Below are positions 33,844 to 41,994 of a stretch of 45,943 bases of DNA, one piece after another. Position numbers and translations under genes: made by a program. Position 1 is the first letter of the stretch. The number at the start of each line of letters is the position of its first letter. The notes beneath the pieces were generated by a model. That model was not told the DNA's origin, made no database searches, and worked only from the letters and a program-made list of their open reading frames with translations. The stretch lies in contig QZJL01000037.1 in NCBI GenBank assembly GCA_003599745.1, forward strand, positions 1-45,943, given 5' to 3'. This stretch comes from Dehalococcoidia bacterium. Lineage in GTDB: Bacteria > Chloroflexota > Dehalococcoidia > Dehalococcoidales > SURF-40.

Positions 33844-34827
33844 TCAGGTCTTAATTATCTGGCAGCGATAGACGGGCACTTCGTGGCCGCCGAGGTGGTA
33901 TTTATATTGTTCGCCGCCTTTAAGGAAATCCCATTTTTGTTTGCCACGGGCGACGGCTTCCTTGATGCAGAGCAGCTTGCTGGCAATCCCCACGCTTAAG
34001 TTTTCGAACCGGGGGTCGTAGCCGCTGTTATAAAGGTAGACGGTGTCATCGTAGTCGAAGGCCATAATCATTGCCGCCGCCTCGCCGTCAAATTCCAGCG
34101 TGCCGAGCCGCAATATGCCGTTTTTTGCCGTCTCATCGGCGATGCTACGGAAAAAGGTCTCTTTAGCCGGCGTCATGAAGCTGGCCTTTTCTGCCCGGCT
34201 TAAGCCAAAGAGCCGTAAAAAAGTGTCCATCGCCAAGTTTATTTCCGGAGGGTTTTCCTCGCACTTGTAGTTGACCTGTCCCGCCTCGTTCAGCCGTCGC
34301 AGCTTACGTCTGGCTTCGTGGCGCTGCTTGGGGGTAAGCGTTGTCAGGTACTCTCCCCAGGTTTCGGGCAGTGCCATCTCCAGGCTGACATTCTCCCGGG
34401 TGGTGGCGACCCGGAAACCGCGCTCGCGGGCGATGGCGGCAAGATAATGGATGGCGCTGGTCTCCGGCCGCAGGGACTCCAGCTCCAGCCGCCCGATGCC
34501 GTCCTTTTCCAGTTCGCTCAGGAGGGCATCGTAAAAAAGGGACTCCTGGCCGGGGACAGTTATGAAGTCCAGGTAATCGCAGACGTCGGCGCTGCCGACC
34601 AGATAAGCGGTTTTGTCCTTTATCCTCAGCGGCGCAAGGCCAAGAAGTCCCTTATCATCGCGGAAGCTGCGCAGGTAAAGCTCGTTACCCTCCCCGAAGA
34701 CCTGCCACCAGACGCGCAGCCAGGGAGGCAGGACGAAAACCGAGCTCCAGTCGAGGTTGAGACTGGCATCGTGCCAGTAGCCTTCGAAGCTGGCAAAAGT
34801 CTCCCTACCTGTACTGTTGTACCCCAT
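33844..34827 (-). CDS. FemAB/BioF2-like GNAT acyltransferase
   Basis: The 327-residue protein resembles the CelD/BioF2-like acetyltransferase family (Acetyltransf_6). The second GNAT half is clear: LTPKQRHEARRKLRRL, then GILRLGTLEFDGEAAAMIMAFDYDDTVYLYNSGYD (typical block around residues 236-268), then SVGIASKLLCIKEAVARG and WDFLKGGEQYKYHLGG. Members act in envelope polysaccharide or peptidoglycan modification. It lies 13 bp upstream of the glycosyltransferase on the same strand, so they probably form a unit with the PIG-L gene. No signal peptide is present. Confidence 0.85.
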   Translation of the reverse strand: MGYNSTGRETFASFEGYWHDASLNLDWSSVFVLPPWLRVWWQVFGEGNELYLRSFRDDKGLLGLAPLRIKDKTAYLVGSADVCDYLDFITVPGQESLFYDALLSELEKDGIGRLELESLRPETSAIHYLAAIARERGFRVATTRENVSLEMALPETWGEYLTTLTPKQRHEARRKLRRLNEAGQVNYKCEENPPEINLAMDTFLRLFGLSRAEKASFMTPAKETFFRSIADETAKNGILRLGTLEFDGEAAAMIMAFDYDDTVYLYNSGYDPRFENLSVGIASKLLCIKEAVARGKQKWDFLKGGEQYKYHLGGHEVPVYRCQIIKT

Positions 34828-34921
34828 ATTAAAATCTTAGCATAAGCAAGCTTTGCCTGCAGTGGTGTAAGACGGGCTTTGGTTACTTCAAGGTGCTAAC
34901 TCACTGCCGGAGGGACTGAGG

Positions 34922-37900
34922 CTAGCGACGGGATGCGACAATCAGGCTGATGAGGGCGATGACCAGGGCGGTGCCGATGCCTATCATCAACCAAAACAGC
35001 GGTTGTGGGATGAGCGGCCGGGGCGCTGGCCCGGTCGTTGAAGGCGGCGCGGTGACTGGCGGCGAGATTATCACTTCCACCAGTGGTTCCGCTACCGAAA
35101 CCGTCGGCGTTTGGCCTTCCGGTGACGGGGTCTCTTCGAGTGGCGACATGGTGGTGAAGCTGCCTGCCGCGCTCCACTCGCTTTTTGCCGGGGCGGCCGC
35201 TCTCACCCGCCAGAAGTAGGTGGTGTCATAGTCGAGCTTTCCGGGGTACTGCCAGGCCGGGTGGCTTGTGATTACCGGCGTACCCGCCACCGGCTGGCTG
35301 AACCCCGCGTCACGGGACAGCACCAGTTCGTATTCACTGGTCCCGACAGCCGGTGCCCAGGTGAAAGCCGGGTTTGTTGGCAAGCCGGCGGCGCCGAAGT
35401 TCGGGCTGGTGAGCGTCAGGCCGGCGTAAGTGGTCACCACCCGCGTGCCGGCGGTAACGGTGAACTTCACCGGCAGTGACCAGAGGCTCCTTACCTGGTC
35501 GCCGGACTGCTGGTTTCTGATTCTCAGCCGGACGTAGTAATCGCCCTGCGCCAGTTGGCCGGGGGCGATTGTCCAGGCGGGAGAAGCGGTGTTTGGCTGG
35601 AAGGCGACATCGGGGCTTTCGACCGGAGCGGCGAGAATCAGGATACCGCCGGCGGCGTCGAGGATTTCAACATCGTACTCAGTGCTTTCGCCAAGCGCCG
35701 ACCAGGTTACGCTGAACTCGCGGTTGCGCCCCGACACCGGCTCGGCGGTAACCGTCTCGGGCACATGGGGAACCGGTCTCGTACCGGCCAGGACGTCATC
35801 ATAGGCTACGAGCGCCTGGGCAAGGCTGTCAATCGCCCAGAGGGTGGTTGCGGCCGCCCCGGAAGCCTTCAGCGCCTGGGGCGCGGTATCGAAACGGGCG
35901 TTCTGAAAACCGGCGTTCATGGTGTCCCATTCGGTCACCAGGGCGGTCGGTTCGAGGCATCGCTCGACGCCGCTGGTGCCGGCTATCGGGTCGTACCAGG
36001 CGGCGTAGAGCGCTCCGCCGAAGGACGCAAGGCCGGTTATCTGGCGGTTTGTGGCGAGGGAGTGGATAAGTTCCGTGCCTGCGCCGTCAATGTCCTTGCG
36101 GAAGATGCGGTTGGCGCTCCCCTGATAGGTGATGCGGTTTGTCAAGAATGCGGTATCGGCGGCTACCCAGACATCGCCGCTGCCGAATTCGGAAAACACC
36201 GTAAAGCGGGTGCTCCCGGGTGGGGCATAGGCGACGTCGCCATTTGTGCTACCGGCCAGGATGCTCCTGTCGGGAGCGAGCGAGAGCATATTAATACTGT
36301 CAAGTGAAGTGTCAACCGGGTCCTCCCAGAACCGGGCGTCATTATTGGTTACGGAGATTTTGCCATCGGCCAGGGCTACGTAGATGTTGCTGGAATCTGC
36401 CACCGCCAGGTCAATTATGCTGCCCGGCGCCTGGCGCACTCTCCAGGCATTACCCCGGTCATGCGAAATAGCGATAAGAGTGCCGCCAAGCTCGGCGGCG
36501 ACAATAGTATAGTCCGAAGCGTAGCCGGCGCTGAGTCTCAGGATAACCCGGTTAGAGGCCGTGTCCATCGCCAGCTGTCTTGTCCAGTACACTCCCAGCC
36601 TCTCATCGCCGGTGGTGCTGCGCCATATGCCCTCGGGGCCGGAGGCGCTGTAGGTGGCGATGAAAAGGGTAGCGGAATCGGGGGTGGGCGACAGGTCGGA
36701 AATCGTTAAAGTGGTGTCCATCAGGCTGATTTGCTGCCAGTTATCGCCGCCGTCGGTGCTTGCCGAAAAGGCGCTCTCATCCAGAGCCTGTCCGGGACTC
36801 TGGCCGGTGCCGCAGTACACCGTGTCGTTCCCGGAACCGAAGTTGAGGCGGGCATTGCCCGGGCCGGAGGGAGGCGTGCTGGCCGCCTGCCATGTCGGTG
36901 GTGAGGCAAAGGGGTTCGAAGTCCGTTTCACTTCCACGGTTTTCGTGCCGGATATCGGGTTGACATAACCGGCCAGAAGTTTCCCCGAACTGGTCGTCCC
37001 CGAATAAGCGATGCTGCTCAGATTAACGTCTGTGCCTCCATTGACGTTGCGGCGTTTAACGCTGGCATCGTCAATGAGATAGACGTCGTCACCGGCGTCA
37101 GGCGTGCGGTCGTAGCTCAAGAAAACCCGGCGGGTTGCTTCGCTCTGGCCGGAGTAGTTGGCGGGCAGCGCCAGCGTCGCCGAAATTGAGACTCCGGCAC
37201 CGTCACCGGCCGCCGCCACCGCTACCGGGCTGATGGTGTCCCAGGCGGTGGCGCCCGAGACGGGGTCGCGCGCTCCTGCGCACAGCCAGAGCCGGTTCTG
37301 GTAGTCCGCCGCCACGTCGGCGCCGGTGGCCGCCGCCACCAGCAGCGTCTTGTCCTGCGGGTAGTCGGGAGAATAGGCCAGCGCCGCCACTTCGCCGCCG
37401 GTTTGGGCCGGGTCAATCACCAGCCCCTGGTTTTGCCAGAATGGTAACTGCCCCAGCTTGAGCACCCATACCTGCCCGGAGGTGCTGGCGTCGCCCCACA
37501 CCGCGGTGCCAATCGCTATTTCTCTTAAAGATTCGCCGCTTGAAGAATACTGGCGGGAAATGGCAACGGCCTGGATGACGCCGGTCTGGCCGCTGAGGCC
37601 GGTGTCGCGCCAGGTATTACCCCCGTCGGTGGTAAGGTAGACGGCCGCACCCGAGTCGGTTACCAATGCCACCACGCTGTCGCTGTCGGGGGCGATGGCG
37701 GCCCGGCTTGCCGGCAGGCCGACCCCGGCGTTTATCAGGCGGTCGGTAATGTCCTCCCAGCTTGTGCCGCTATTTTGCGACTGGTAGATTTTGGCGTTAG
37801 CCCGGTCGAGGGCGTAGACCGTCCCCTGCCGCCCCACGGCAATCTCGCTTACTTCCGAGGGGCTTACAACGATTTTACCGCGTTCCCCGGGGCCGTTTAT

Positions 37901-38011
37901 CTGGTACCACTCGAGAACCCTGGGGTAGCTGTAATAACCCTGGGCCGCGAACGGCACCAACAGCAGGGCAAAAACCGGCACCAGCAGCCCGAGAGCGCGC
38001 GTTATTTTCAT
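34922..38011 (-). CDS. Large exported surface protein with BNR/Asp-box repeats and fibronectin-like domains
   Basis: The 1029-residue protein has a signal peptide (hydrophobic 6-24, AQG cleavage region). Residues about 45-700 look like beta-propeller blades with Asp-box turns: SQNSGTSWED, TTDGGNTWRD, STDGGDNWQQ and SHDRGNAWRV, as in sortilin/photosystem-II-assembly-factor-like propellers. Residues about 745-950 hold two fibronectin-type domains (FSVTWSALGESTEYDVEI; TNPAFTWAPAVGTSEYELVL). A Pro/Thr-rich stalk leads to one C-terminal membrane helix (LFWLMIGIGTALVIALISLIV) and a short basic tail, so it is anchored outside. Function is unknown; adhesion or glycan binding is possible. It is divergent from the macAB-like operon and shares a 154-bp control region. 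Confidence 0.85.
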   Translation of the reverse strand: MKITRALGLLVPVFALLLVPFAAQGYYSYPRVLEWYQINGPGERGKIVVSPSEVSEIAVGRQGTVYALDRANAKIYQSQNSGTSWEDITDRLINAGVGLPASRAAIAPDSDSVVALVTDSGAAVYLTTDGGNTWRDTGLSGQTGVIQAVAISRQYSSSGESLREIAIGTAVWGDASTSGQVWVLKLGQLPFWQNQGLVIDPAQTGGEVAALAYSPDYPQDKTLLVAAATGADVAADYQNRLWLCAGARDPVSGATAWDTISPVAVAAAGDGAGVSISATLALPANYSGQSEATRRVFLSYDRTPDAGDDVYLIDDASVKRRNVNGGTDVNLSSIAYSGTTSSGKLLAGYVNPISGTKTVEVKRTSNPFASPPTWQAASTPPSGPGNARLNFGSGNDTVYCGTGQSPGQALDESAFSASTDGGDNWQQISLMDTTLTISDLSPTPDSATLFIATYSASGPEGIWRSTTGDERLGVYWTRQLAMDTASNRVILRLSAGYASDYTIVAAELGGTLIAISHDRGNAWRVRQAPGSIIDLAVADSSNIYVALADGKISVTNNDARFWEDPVDTSLDSINMLSLAPDRSILAGSTNGDVAYAPPGSTRFTVFSEFGSGDVWVAADTAFLTNRITYQGSANRIFRKDIDGAGTELIHSLATNRQITGLASFGGALYAAWYDPIAGTSGVERCLEPTALVTEWDTMNAGFQNARFDTAPQALKASGAAATTLWAIDSLAQALVAYDDVLAGTRPVPHVPETVTAEPVSGRNREFSVTWSALGESTEYDVEILDAAGGILILAAPVESPDVAFQPNTASPAWTIAPGQLAQGDYYVRLRIRNQQSGDQVRSLWSLPVKFTVTAGTRVVTTYAGLTLTSPNFGAAGLPTNPAFTWAPAVGTSEYELVLSRDAGFSQPVAGTPVITSHPAWQYPGKLDYDTTYFWRVRAAAPAKSEWSAAGSFTTMSPLEETPSPEGQTPTVSVAEPLVEVIISPPVTAPPSTTGPAPRPLIPQPLFWLMIGIGTALVIALISLIVASRR

Positions 38012-38098
38012 TTTATTTGCTTCATCAGCATAGCCGAAAAATGTTAATTTCCTGTTAAGTCACCCGGACTGGTTCGCGATGAGCGTCTTAATAACTTC

Positions 38099-38155
38099 TT
38101 AACAATAGCCGACTATATTATCGTTTAGGTTAACAATATTTACAATACCATAACA
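38099..38155 (+). promoter_or_regulatory. TTAACA-type repeats in the divergent control region
   Basis: TTAACAAT occurs twice (38099-38106 and 38130-38137), 31 bp apart or about three helical turns, and the second is followed by TTTACA (38139-38144) and ATAACA (38150-38155). The array resembles direct-repeat operators of OmpR/PhoB-type regulators. It lies directly upstream of the macA-like gene; GGGGAGCG before the ATG is the ribosome site. No clear -35/-10 pair could be fixed. Confidence 0.35.
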
Positions 38156-38165
38156 GGGGAGCGAG

Positions 38166-39707
38166 ATGAGAATACCGAGAATTTGGCTGGCCTTGCTGCT
38201 GGGCGTGTGGGGGCTGGCGCTGGCAGGCTGCGGCTCGGGCGGGGCCTCGGCGGTCGGCGGCCAGCTGAGAACGGTTGAGCGGGGAGACCTAAAGATTTCG
38301 GTCACCGGCGTGGGCAACCTGGCGCTTTCCGACAAGCGGGACCTGGCTTTTGAGATGGACGGCACGGTTCTGGAAGTCCTGGTGGAGGAAGCCCAGTCGG
38401 TTGAGGCGGGACAGGTGCTGGTCAGGCTGTCGGCTTCAGACTGGCAGGAACAGCTCGTGGCGCTTGAAGACAAGGTTACGGCGGCGGAGCGCAACGTCAC
38501 CGCCAAGGGACGCGCCGTGACCAGCGCCGAGCGTACTCTGGCGGCCAAGGAGCAGGCGGTAATTCAGGCCGAGCGTAACGTTGCCGCCAAAGAGCTGGCG
38601 GTACTCCAGGCACAGGCCAACTTGAATAATGCCCAGCTTTCCCTGGAGCAGACCCAGGCAGCCACTACCGACCCTCTGCAGGTAGAGATCAAGAGGTTGC
38701 AGGTGCAGGTGGCCCAGGGAAACCTGGAAGCCGCCCGGCAGGCGCTCGAAGATGCCAGAACAATAGATATTGACAATGCCCGGCAGGCGGTAGAGGATGC
38801 CAGAGCCCAGGTGGGAGACGCCGAACTGGCGGTCCAGGACGCACAAAAAGCCTTATCCGAAGCCCGGAGCAACCTCGATGAGGCCAGGAACAAGAGTCCT
38901 GAGATTACTGCCCCGTTTGCCGGATTTATCACCAGGGTCAACGTTTCCGGCGGCGACGAGGTCAAAAAGGGTACGGTGGCGGTAGTCTTGGCCGACCCCG
39001 CCAAGTTCGAGGCGGATATACCGGTTAGCGAGCTTGACATCCTCCAGATCAAGCTCGGCGGTACGGCCGAAGTCCAGGTGGATGCCGTTTCCGGAGTTAC
39101 GTTGCCTGCCCGGGTGACCCGTATCTCGCCAACCGCTACCATTTCGCAGGGCGTGGTCAACTACAAGGTTAAAGTCGAGCTGTTATCTACATCGCTGGCG
39201 CAGGCTCAGTCAGCATCAACCCCGGTGCCCGGGGCGGCCAGCGATAATGTTACCGGGGCTTCCGGAAGCTTTTTGGGGCGGGGTAATTACGGGGACGATG
39301 GTTTTACCCAGGAAGAGTTGTCGGCAATGCTCGCTCAGCGCCAGTCCGGGCAGTTGAGGCAATCGGCGGCGCAGTTACTGGCCGACCTGCAGCTCAAGGA
39401 AGGCCTGACCGTCACCGTGAGCATTGTTACGGATTCAAAGGCTAATGTGCTGCTGGTGCCGAACTCGGCCATCACCACCCGGGGCGGGCAGGCGTTCGTC
39501 CAGGTGCCCGGGGCTGACGGCGCCTTAGAGCAGCGTGCTATCCAGACCGGCATCAGCGACTACCAGTACACCGAGGTGACCGGCGGCCTCAACGAAGGCG
39601 AACAGGTGATGGTCACCACCGGGACGACCGCAACGACGACGTCAGGCCAGACCGGGCAACGACAGGGCGGCACGTTTGTGCCGGGCGGAGGAGTGATACT
39701 GCGTTGA
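38166..39707 (+). CDS. MacA/HlyD-type periplasmic adaptor lipoprotein
   Basis: This 513-residue adaptor subunit works with an ABC transporter to export substrates. The signal peptide ends in a lipobox (LALAGC, Cys22), so the protein is lipid-anchored. A biotinyl-lipoyl-like half (about 60-95) leads to a long coiled-coil hairpin (about 100-235) and returns at EITAPFAGFITRVNVSGGDEV, the second lipoyl half. Beta-barrel and membrane-proximal domains follow (ADIPVSELDIL; VLLVPNSAITTRGGQAFV). The coiled coil contains four 14-residue repeats. The C-terminus is a Gly/Thr/Gln-rich tail. The stop overlaps the start of the ATPase gene, as in macAB-type operons. The exported substrate is unknown. Confidence 0.92.
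   Translation: MRIPRIWLALLLGVWGLALAGCGSGGASAVGGQLRTVERGDLKISVTGVGNLALSDKRDLAFEMDGTVLEVLVEEAQSVEAGQVLVRLSASDWQEQLVALEDKVTAAERNVTAKGRAVTSAERTLAAKEQAVIQAERNVAAKELAVLQAQANLNNAQLSLEQTQAATTDPLQVEIKRLQVQVAQGNLEAARQALEDARTIDIDNARQAVEDARAQVGDAELAVQDAQKALSEARSNLDEARNKSPEITAPFAGFITRVNVSGGDEVKKGTVAVVLADPAKFEADIPVSELDILQIKLGGTAEVQVDAVSGVTLPARVTRISPTATISQGVVNYKVKVELLSTSLAQAQSASTPVPGAASDNVTGASGSFLGRGNYGDDGFTQEELSAMLAQRQSGQLRQSAAQLLADLQLKEGLTVTVSIVTDSKANVLLVPNSAITTRGGQAFVQVPGADGALEQRAIQTGISDYQYTEVTGGLNEGEQVMVTTGTTATTTSGQTGQRQGGTFVPGGGVILR
38484..38651 (+). repeat. Four tandem 42-bp repeats in the adaptor coiled coil
   Basis: Residues 107-162 of the adaptor consist of four 14-residue units: AERNVTAKGRAVTS, AERTLAAKEQAVIQ, AERNVAAKELAVLQ and the more diverged AQANLNNAQLSLEQ. 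Fourteen residues are two heptads, so unit number sets the hairpin length. Confidence 0.75.
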
Positions 39708-40372
39708 TACACCTTAAAGGCATTACCAAGACCTACCTCATGGGCAAGCGCGAACTGGAAGTCCTGCGCGGGGTAGACCTCGATATCGCGAAGGGTGATT
39801 TGATAGCCATAATGGGGCCTTCTGGCTCGGGTAAATCAACCATCCTCAACCTGCTGGGCTGCCTCGACCAGCCGACCTCCGGCAGTTACTTTCTCGATGG
39901 CCGTGAGGTTAGCCGCCTTAACCGGGGTGAACTGGCCGCCCTCAGAAGCCAGAAAATCGGTTTCGTTTTCCAGTCTTTCAACCTTCTGCCCCGGCTTTCG
40001 GCGCTGGCTAACGTTGAGCTGGGGATGAGATACTCCGGGGGCGTTGACAAAAGGCGCGCCCTCGATGCCCTGGCGCGGGTCGGTCTTTCCGAGCGCGCCA
40101 ACCACCGCCCGAACGAGCTTTCCGGAGGTGAGCAGCAGCGGGTGGCTATCGCCCGGGCGGTGGTGAAAAGACCGCCGCTGATTTTGGCCGATGAGCCGAC
40201 CGGCAACCTCGACAGCCGCGCCGGTGCCGAGGTAATCTCGATTTTAACCGAACTGCATGCCGAGCAGAACATCACCCTGGTGATGATTACCCATGAGGCC
40301 GACATCGCCCGTCACTGCCAGCGTATTGTGCATCTTAAGGACGGGCAGGTGGAAAGAGAAGAGAAGGTATGA
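39704..40372 (+). CDS. MacB-type ABC transporter ATPase
   Basis: The 222-residue ATP-binding subunit has Walker [10 protein letters not shown] (about 36-44), the Q-loop [12 protein letters not shown], signature LSGGEQQR, Walker [14 protein letters not shown] and the switch His in MITHEADIA. The overall length and the [16 protein letters not shown] block are typical of the MacB/LolD/YknY group. It energises export with the permease encoded next. The start is TTG overlapping the adaptor stop, and the end overlaps the permease by 4 bp. Confidence 0.95.
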   Translation: MIHLKGITKTYLMGKRELEVLRGVDLDIAKGDLIAIMGPSGSGKSTILNLLGCLDQPTSGSYFLDGREVSRLNRGELAALRSQKIGFVFQSFNLLPRLSALANVELGMRYSGGVDKRRALDALARVGLSERANHRPNELSGGEQQRVAIARAVVKRPPLILADEPTGNLDSRAGAEVISILTELHAEQNITLVMITHEADIARHCQRIVHLKDGQVEREEKV

Positions 40373-41604
40373 AAAAGTGGCTCGAACCCTTCGGCACCGC
40401 CTGGGTCGGGGTATCCACCCACAAACTGCGCAGCTTTCTGACCGTCCTGGGAATCGTCATCGGCGTGAGCGCGGTCATCAGCCTGATGTCAATCGGCAAA
40501 GGGACACAGCGTGACATCCTGTCCCGCCTCAGCTCACTTGGCTCCGACTTGATTTCCATCAGCCCCGGCGCATCATTTACTTCCGGGGGTGTCAGGGGTA
40601 GCGTCGGCAGCGCCCAGACGCTGACCCAGGAAGACGCCGCGGCAATCGCGCAAGGGGTGAGTTTTATCAACCTGGTTTCCCCGACCTACTCGACGCGGCT
40701 GCAGCTGGTGGCCGGCGGCGAAAATACCAACGCCACGGTTACCGGCGTATCTACCGACTATCTTGAAGTTATGCGCCTGAAAATCGCTTCCGGCGCTTTT
40801 TTCACCGATTATGAGTACCAGCGTGGTGCTAAAGTGCTGGTGCTCGGCTCCGGAGTGAAAGAGACCCTCTTCGGCGACAGCGACGCTATCGGGCAGCAGG
40901 TACGCATCGGCAATAGTGTCGGCTTTGTCATCGGTGTCCTGGAGAGCAAAGGCACCGGCTTCGGCTCGCCGGATGAAGCCGTCCTGCTCCCGCTCACCGC
41001 GATGCAGCAGATAGTCTCCCGGACGCGGACGACCCAGGGTGAGTACGTGGTTTCCACAATCGTTCTCACGGTGAGCGACGAAAAAAAGATAGATAACGTT
41101 ATTTCGGAGATTACCAGCCTGCTGCGCACCCGCCACCGGCTTGCCGCCAGCGCCTCAAACGACTTTACCATTACCTCCGCGCTGGAGCTGACCCAGACCG
41201 TTACCGAGGCCTCCGGCACGCTGACCCTGCTGTTGGGCGCTATCGCCGCTATTTCTCTTTTGGTAGGCGGCATCGGCGTGATGAACATCATGCTGGTCTC
41301 GGTGCTGGAAAGGACCAGGGAAATCGGCATCAGGAAGGCGATGGGCGCGAGGGAACGCGACATCTGGCTCCAGTTCCTGATGGAGGCCGCTTTCCTGACT
41401 CTCGCCGGCGGTATCATCGGCGTCATCGCCGGCTGGCTCATATCTTACTTTGTCTCCAGAACGGGCATCGTGTCGGCGGCGGTGACCCCCGATATCGTGA
41501 TTTTAGCGGTCTCGGTATCGGTCGGCATTGGCCTCTTCTTCGGGTTTTACCCCGCCTGGAACGCCTCCCGTCTCAATCCCATAGAGGCACTGCGCTCCGA
41601 GTAG
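40369..41604 (+). CDS. MacB-type ABC transporter permease
   Basis: The 411-residue permease has the MacB plan: one N-terminal membrane helix (LRSFLTVLGIVIGVSAVISLMSIG split around residues 18-38), a long periplasmic domain (about 45-280), then three helices in the FtsX domain (about 285-400). GGIGVMNIMLVSVLERTREIGIRKAMGA (about 298-325) is the standard cytoplasmic loop. C-terminal PAWNASRLNPIEALRSE is the usual end. It forms an adaptor-ATPase-permease set with the two genes before it. No outer-membrane channel gene is present, as expected for a monoderm or atypical envelope. Confidence 0.95.
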   Translation: MKKWLEPFGTAWVGVSTHKLRSFLTVLGIVIGVSAVISLMSIGKGTQRDILSRLSSLGSDLISISPGASFTSGGVRGSVGSAQTLTQEDAAAIAQGVSFINLVSPTYSTRLQLVAGGENTNATVTGVSTDYLEVMRLKIASGAFFTDYEYQRGAKVLVLGSGVKETLFGDSDAIGQQVRIGNSVGFVIGVLESKGTGFGSPDEAVLLPLTAMQQIVSRTRTTQGEYVVSTIVLTVSDEKKIDNVISEITSLLRTRHRLAASASNDFTITSALELTQTVTEASGTLTLLLGAIAAISLLVGGIGVMNIMLVSVLERTREIGIRKAMGARERDIWLQFLMEAAFLTLAGGIIGVIAGWLISYFVSRTGIVSAAVTPDIVILAVSVSVGIGLFFGFYPAWNASRLNPIEALRSE

Positions 41605-41847
41605 GCTGCTGCCTCGGGGCGACTGGTTCAGCGCCTGCCCGCTTTGTCCTGGCGAAGTACACCATGGCGGCTACCGCGGCAAAAAGGCCAGAAGCCCAAT
41701 TATCTACGCTTTCTGCAGTCCCCAGAAAACATTTTGCTCGCGGCCAAAGGTGAGAACGAAGCGCCCCAGGGAATAGAGTCCGAGGTAGCCCAGAAACGTC
41801 ATGCCTTCTTTGTTTAAGTTGCAGCGCAGCCGCGGGAGAACGAGCAA
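41605..41847 (-). pseudogene. lgt: Remnant of prolipoprotein diacylglyceryl transferase (lgt), C-terminal part
   Basis: On the minus strand from 41847 the frame reads LLVLPRLRC, then KEGMTFLGYLGLYSLGRF, VLTFGREQNVFWGLQKA, and stops at TAG (41706-41704). This is the conserved C-terminal part of Lgt (GMLFLLYLALYSLGRF, with the REDP-like loop and the LTQAQ segment). In Lgt a Gln-Ile sequence follows, and here TAG replaces CAG before ATA ATT. After the stop, membrane-like sequence resumes in another frame (AVAAMVYFARTKRAG) towards 41625. The first two-thirds of the gene are missing. This accounts for most of the apparently empty 390 bp between the permease and cysH. Confidence 0.72.
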
Positions 41848-41854
41848 AGTTATG

Positions 41855-41886
41855 CCCCGGGGGCTGAACAAAATATTCCCCCGGGG
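41855..41886. terminator. GC-rich 9-bp perfect hairpin upstream of the cysH promoter
   Basis: CCCCGGGGG (41855-41863) and CCCCCGGGG (41878-41886) form a perfect 9-bp stem around an AT-rich 14-nt loop. It ends 2 bp before the -35 of the cysH promoter. It could terminate transcription from the macAB side, or be a protein-binding site; no long T-tract follows. Confidence 0.5.
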
Positions 41887-41888
41887 TA

Positions 41889-41917
41889 TTGACGTGCCGG
41901 CGGCGATAGGGTATTAT
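41889..41917 (+). promoter_or_regulatory. Promoter of cysH
   Basis: TTGACG (41889-41894), a 17-bp spacer and TATTAT (41912-41917) give a near-consensus sigma-70 promoter. Transcription is expected to start near 41924, giving a leader of about 70 nt. Confidence 0.75.
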
Positions 41918-41926
41918 GTTTCTAAA

Positions 41927-41954
41927 GTAGACTAAGTTGATAAAGATAGTCTAC
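41927..41954 (+). promoter_or_regulatory. 8-bp inverted repeat at the cysH transcription start (operator or leader hairpin)
   Basis: GTAGACTA (41927-41934) and TAGTCTAC (41947-41954) are exact inverted repeats with a 12-bp spacer. They begin 9 bp after the -10, at about +3, where a repressor would block initiation. A hairpin role in the mRNA is the alternative. Confidence 0.55.
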
Positions 41955-41994
41955 AATATACCCTGAAGAAGAATTTTTGGAGGGAGCAATCACA

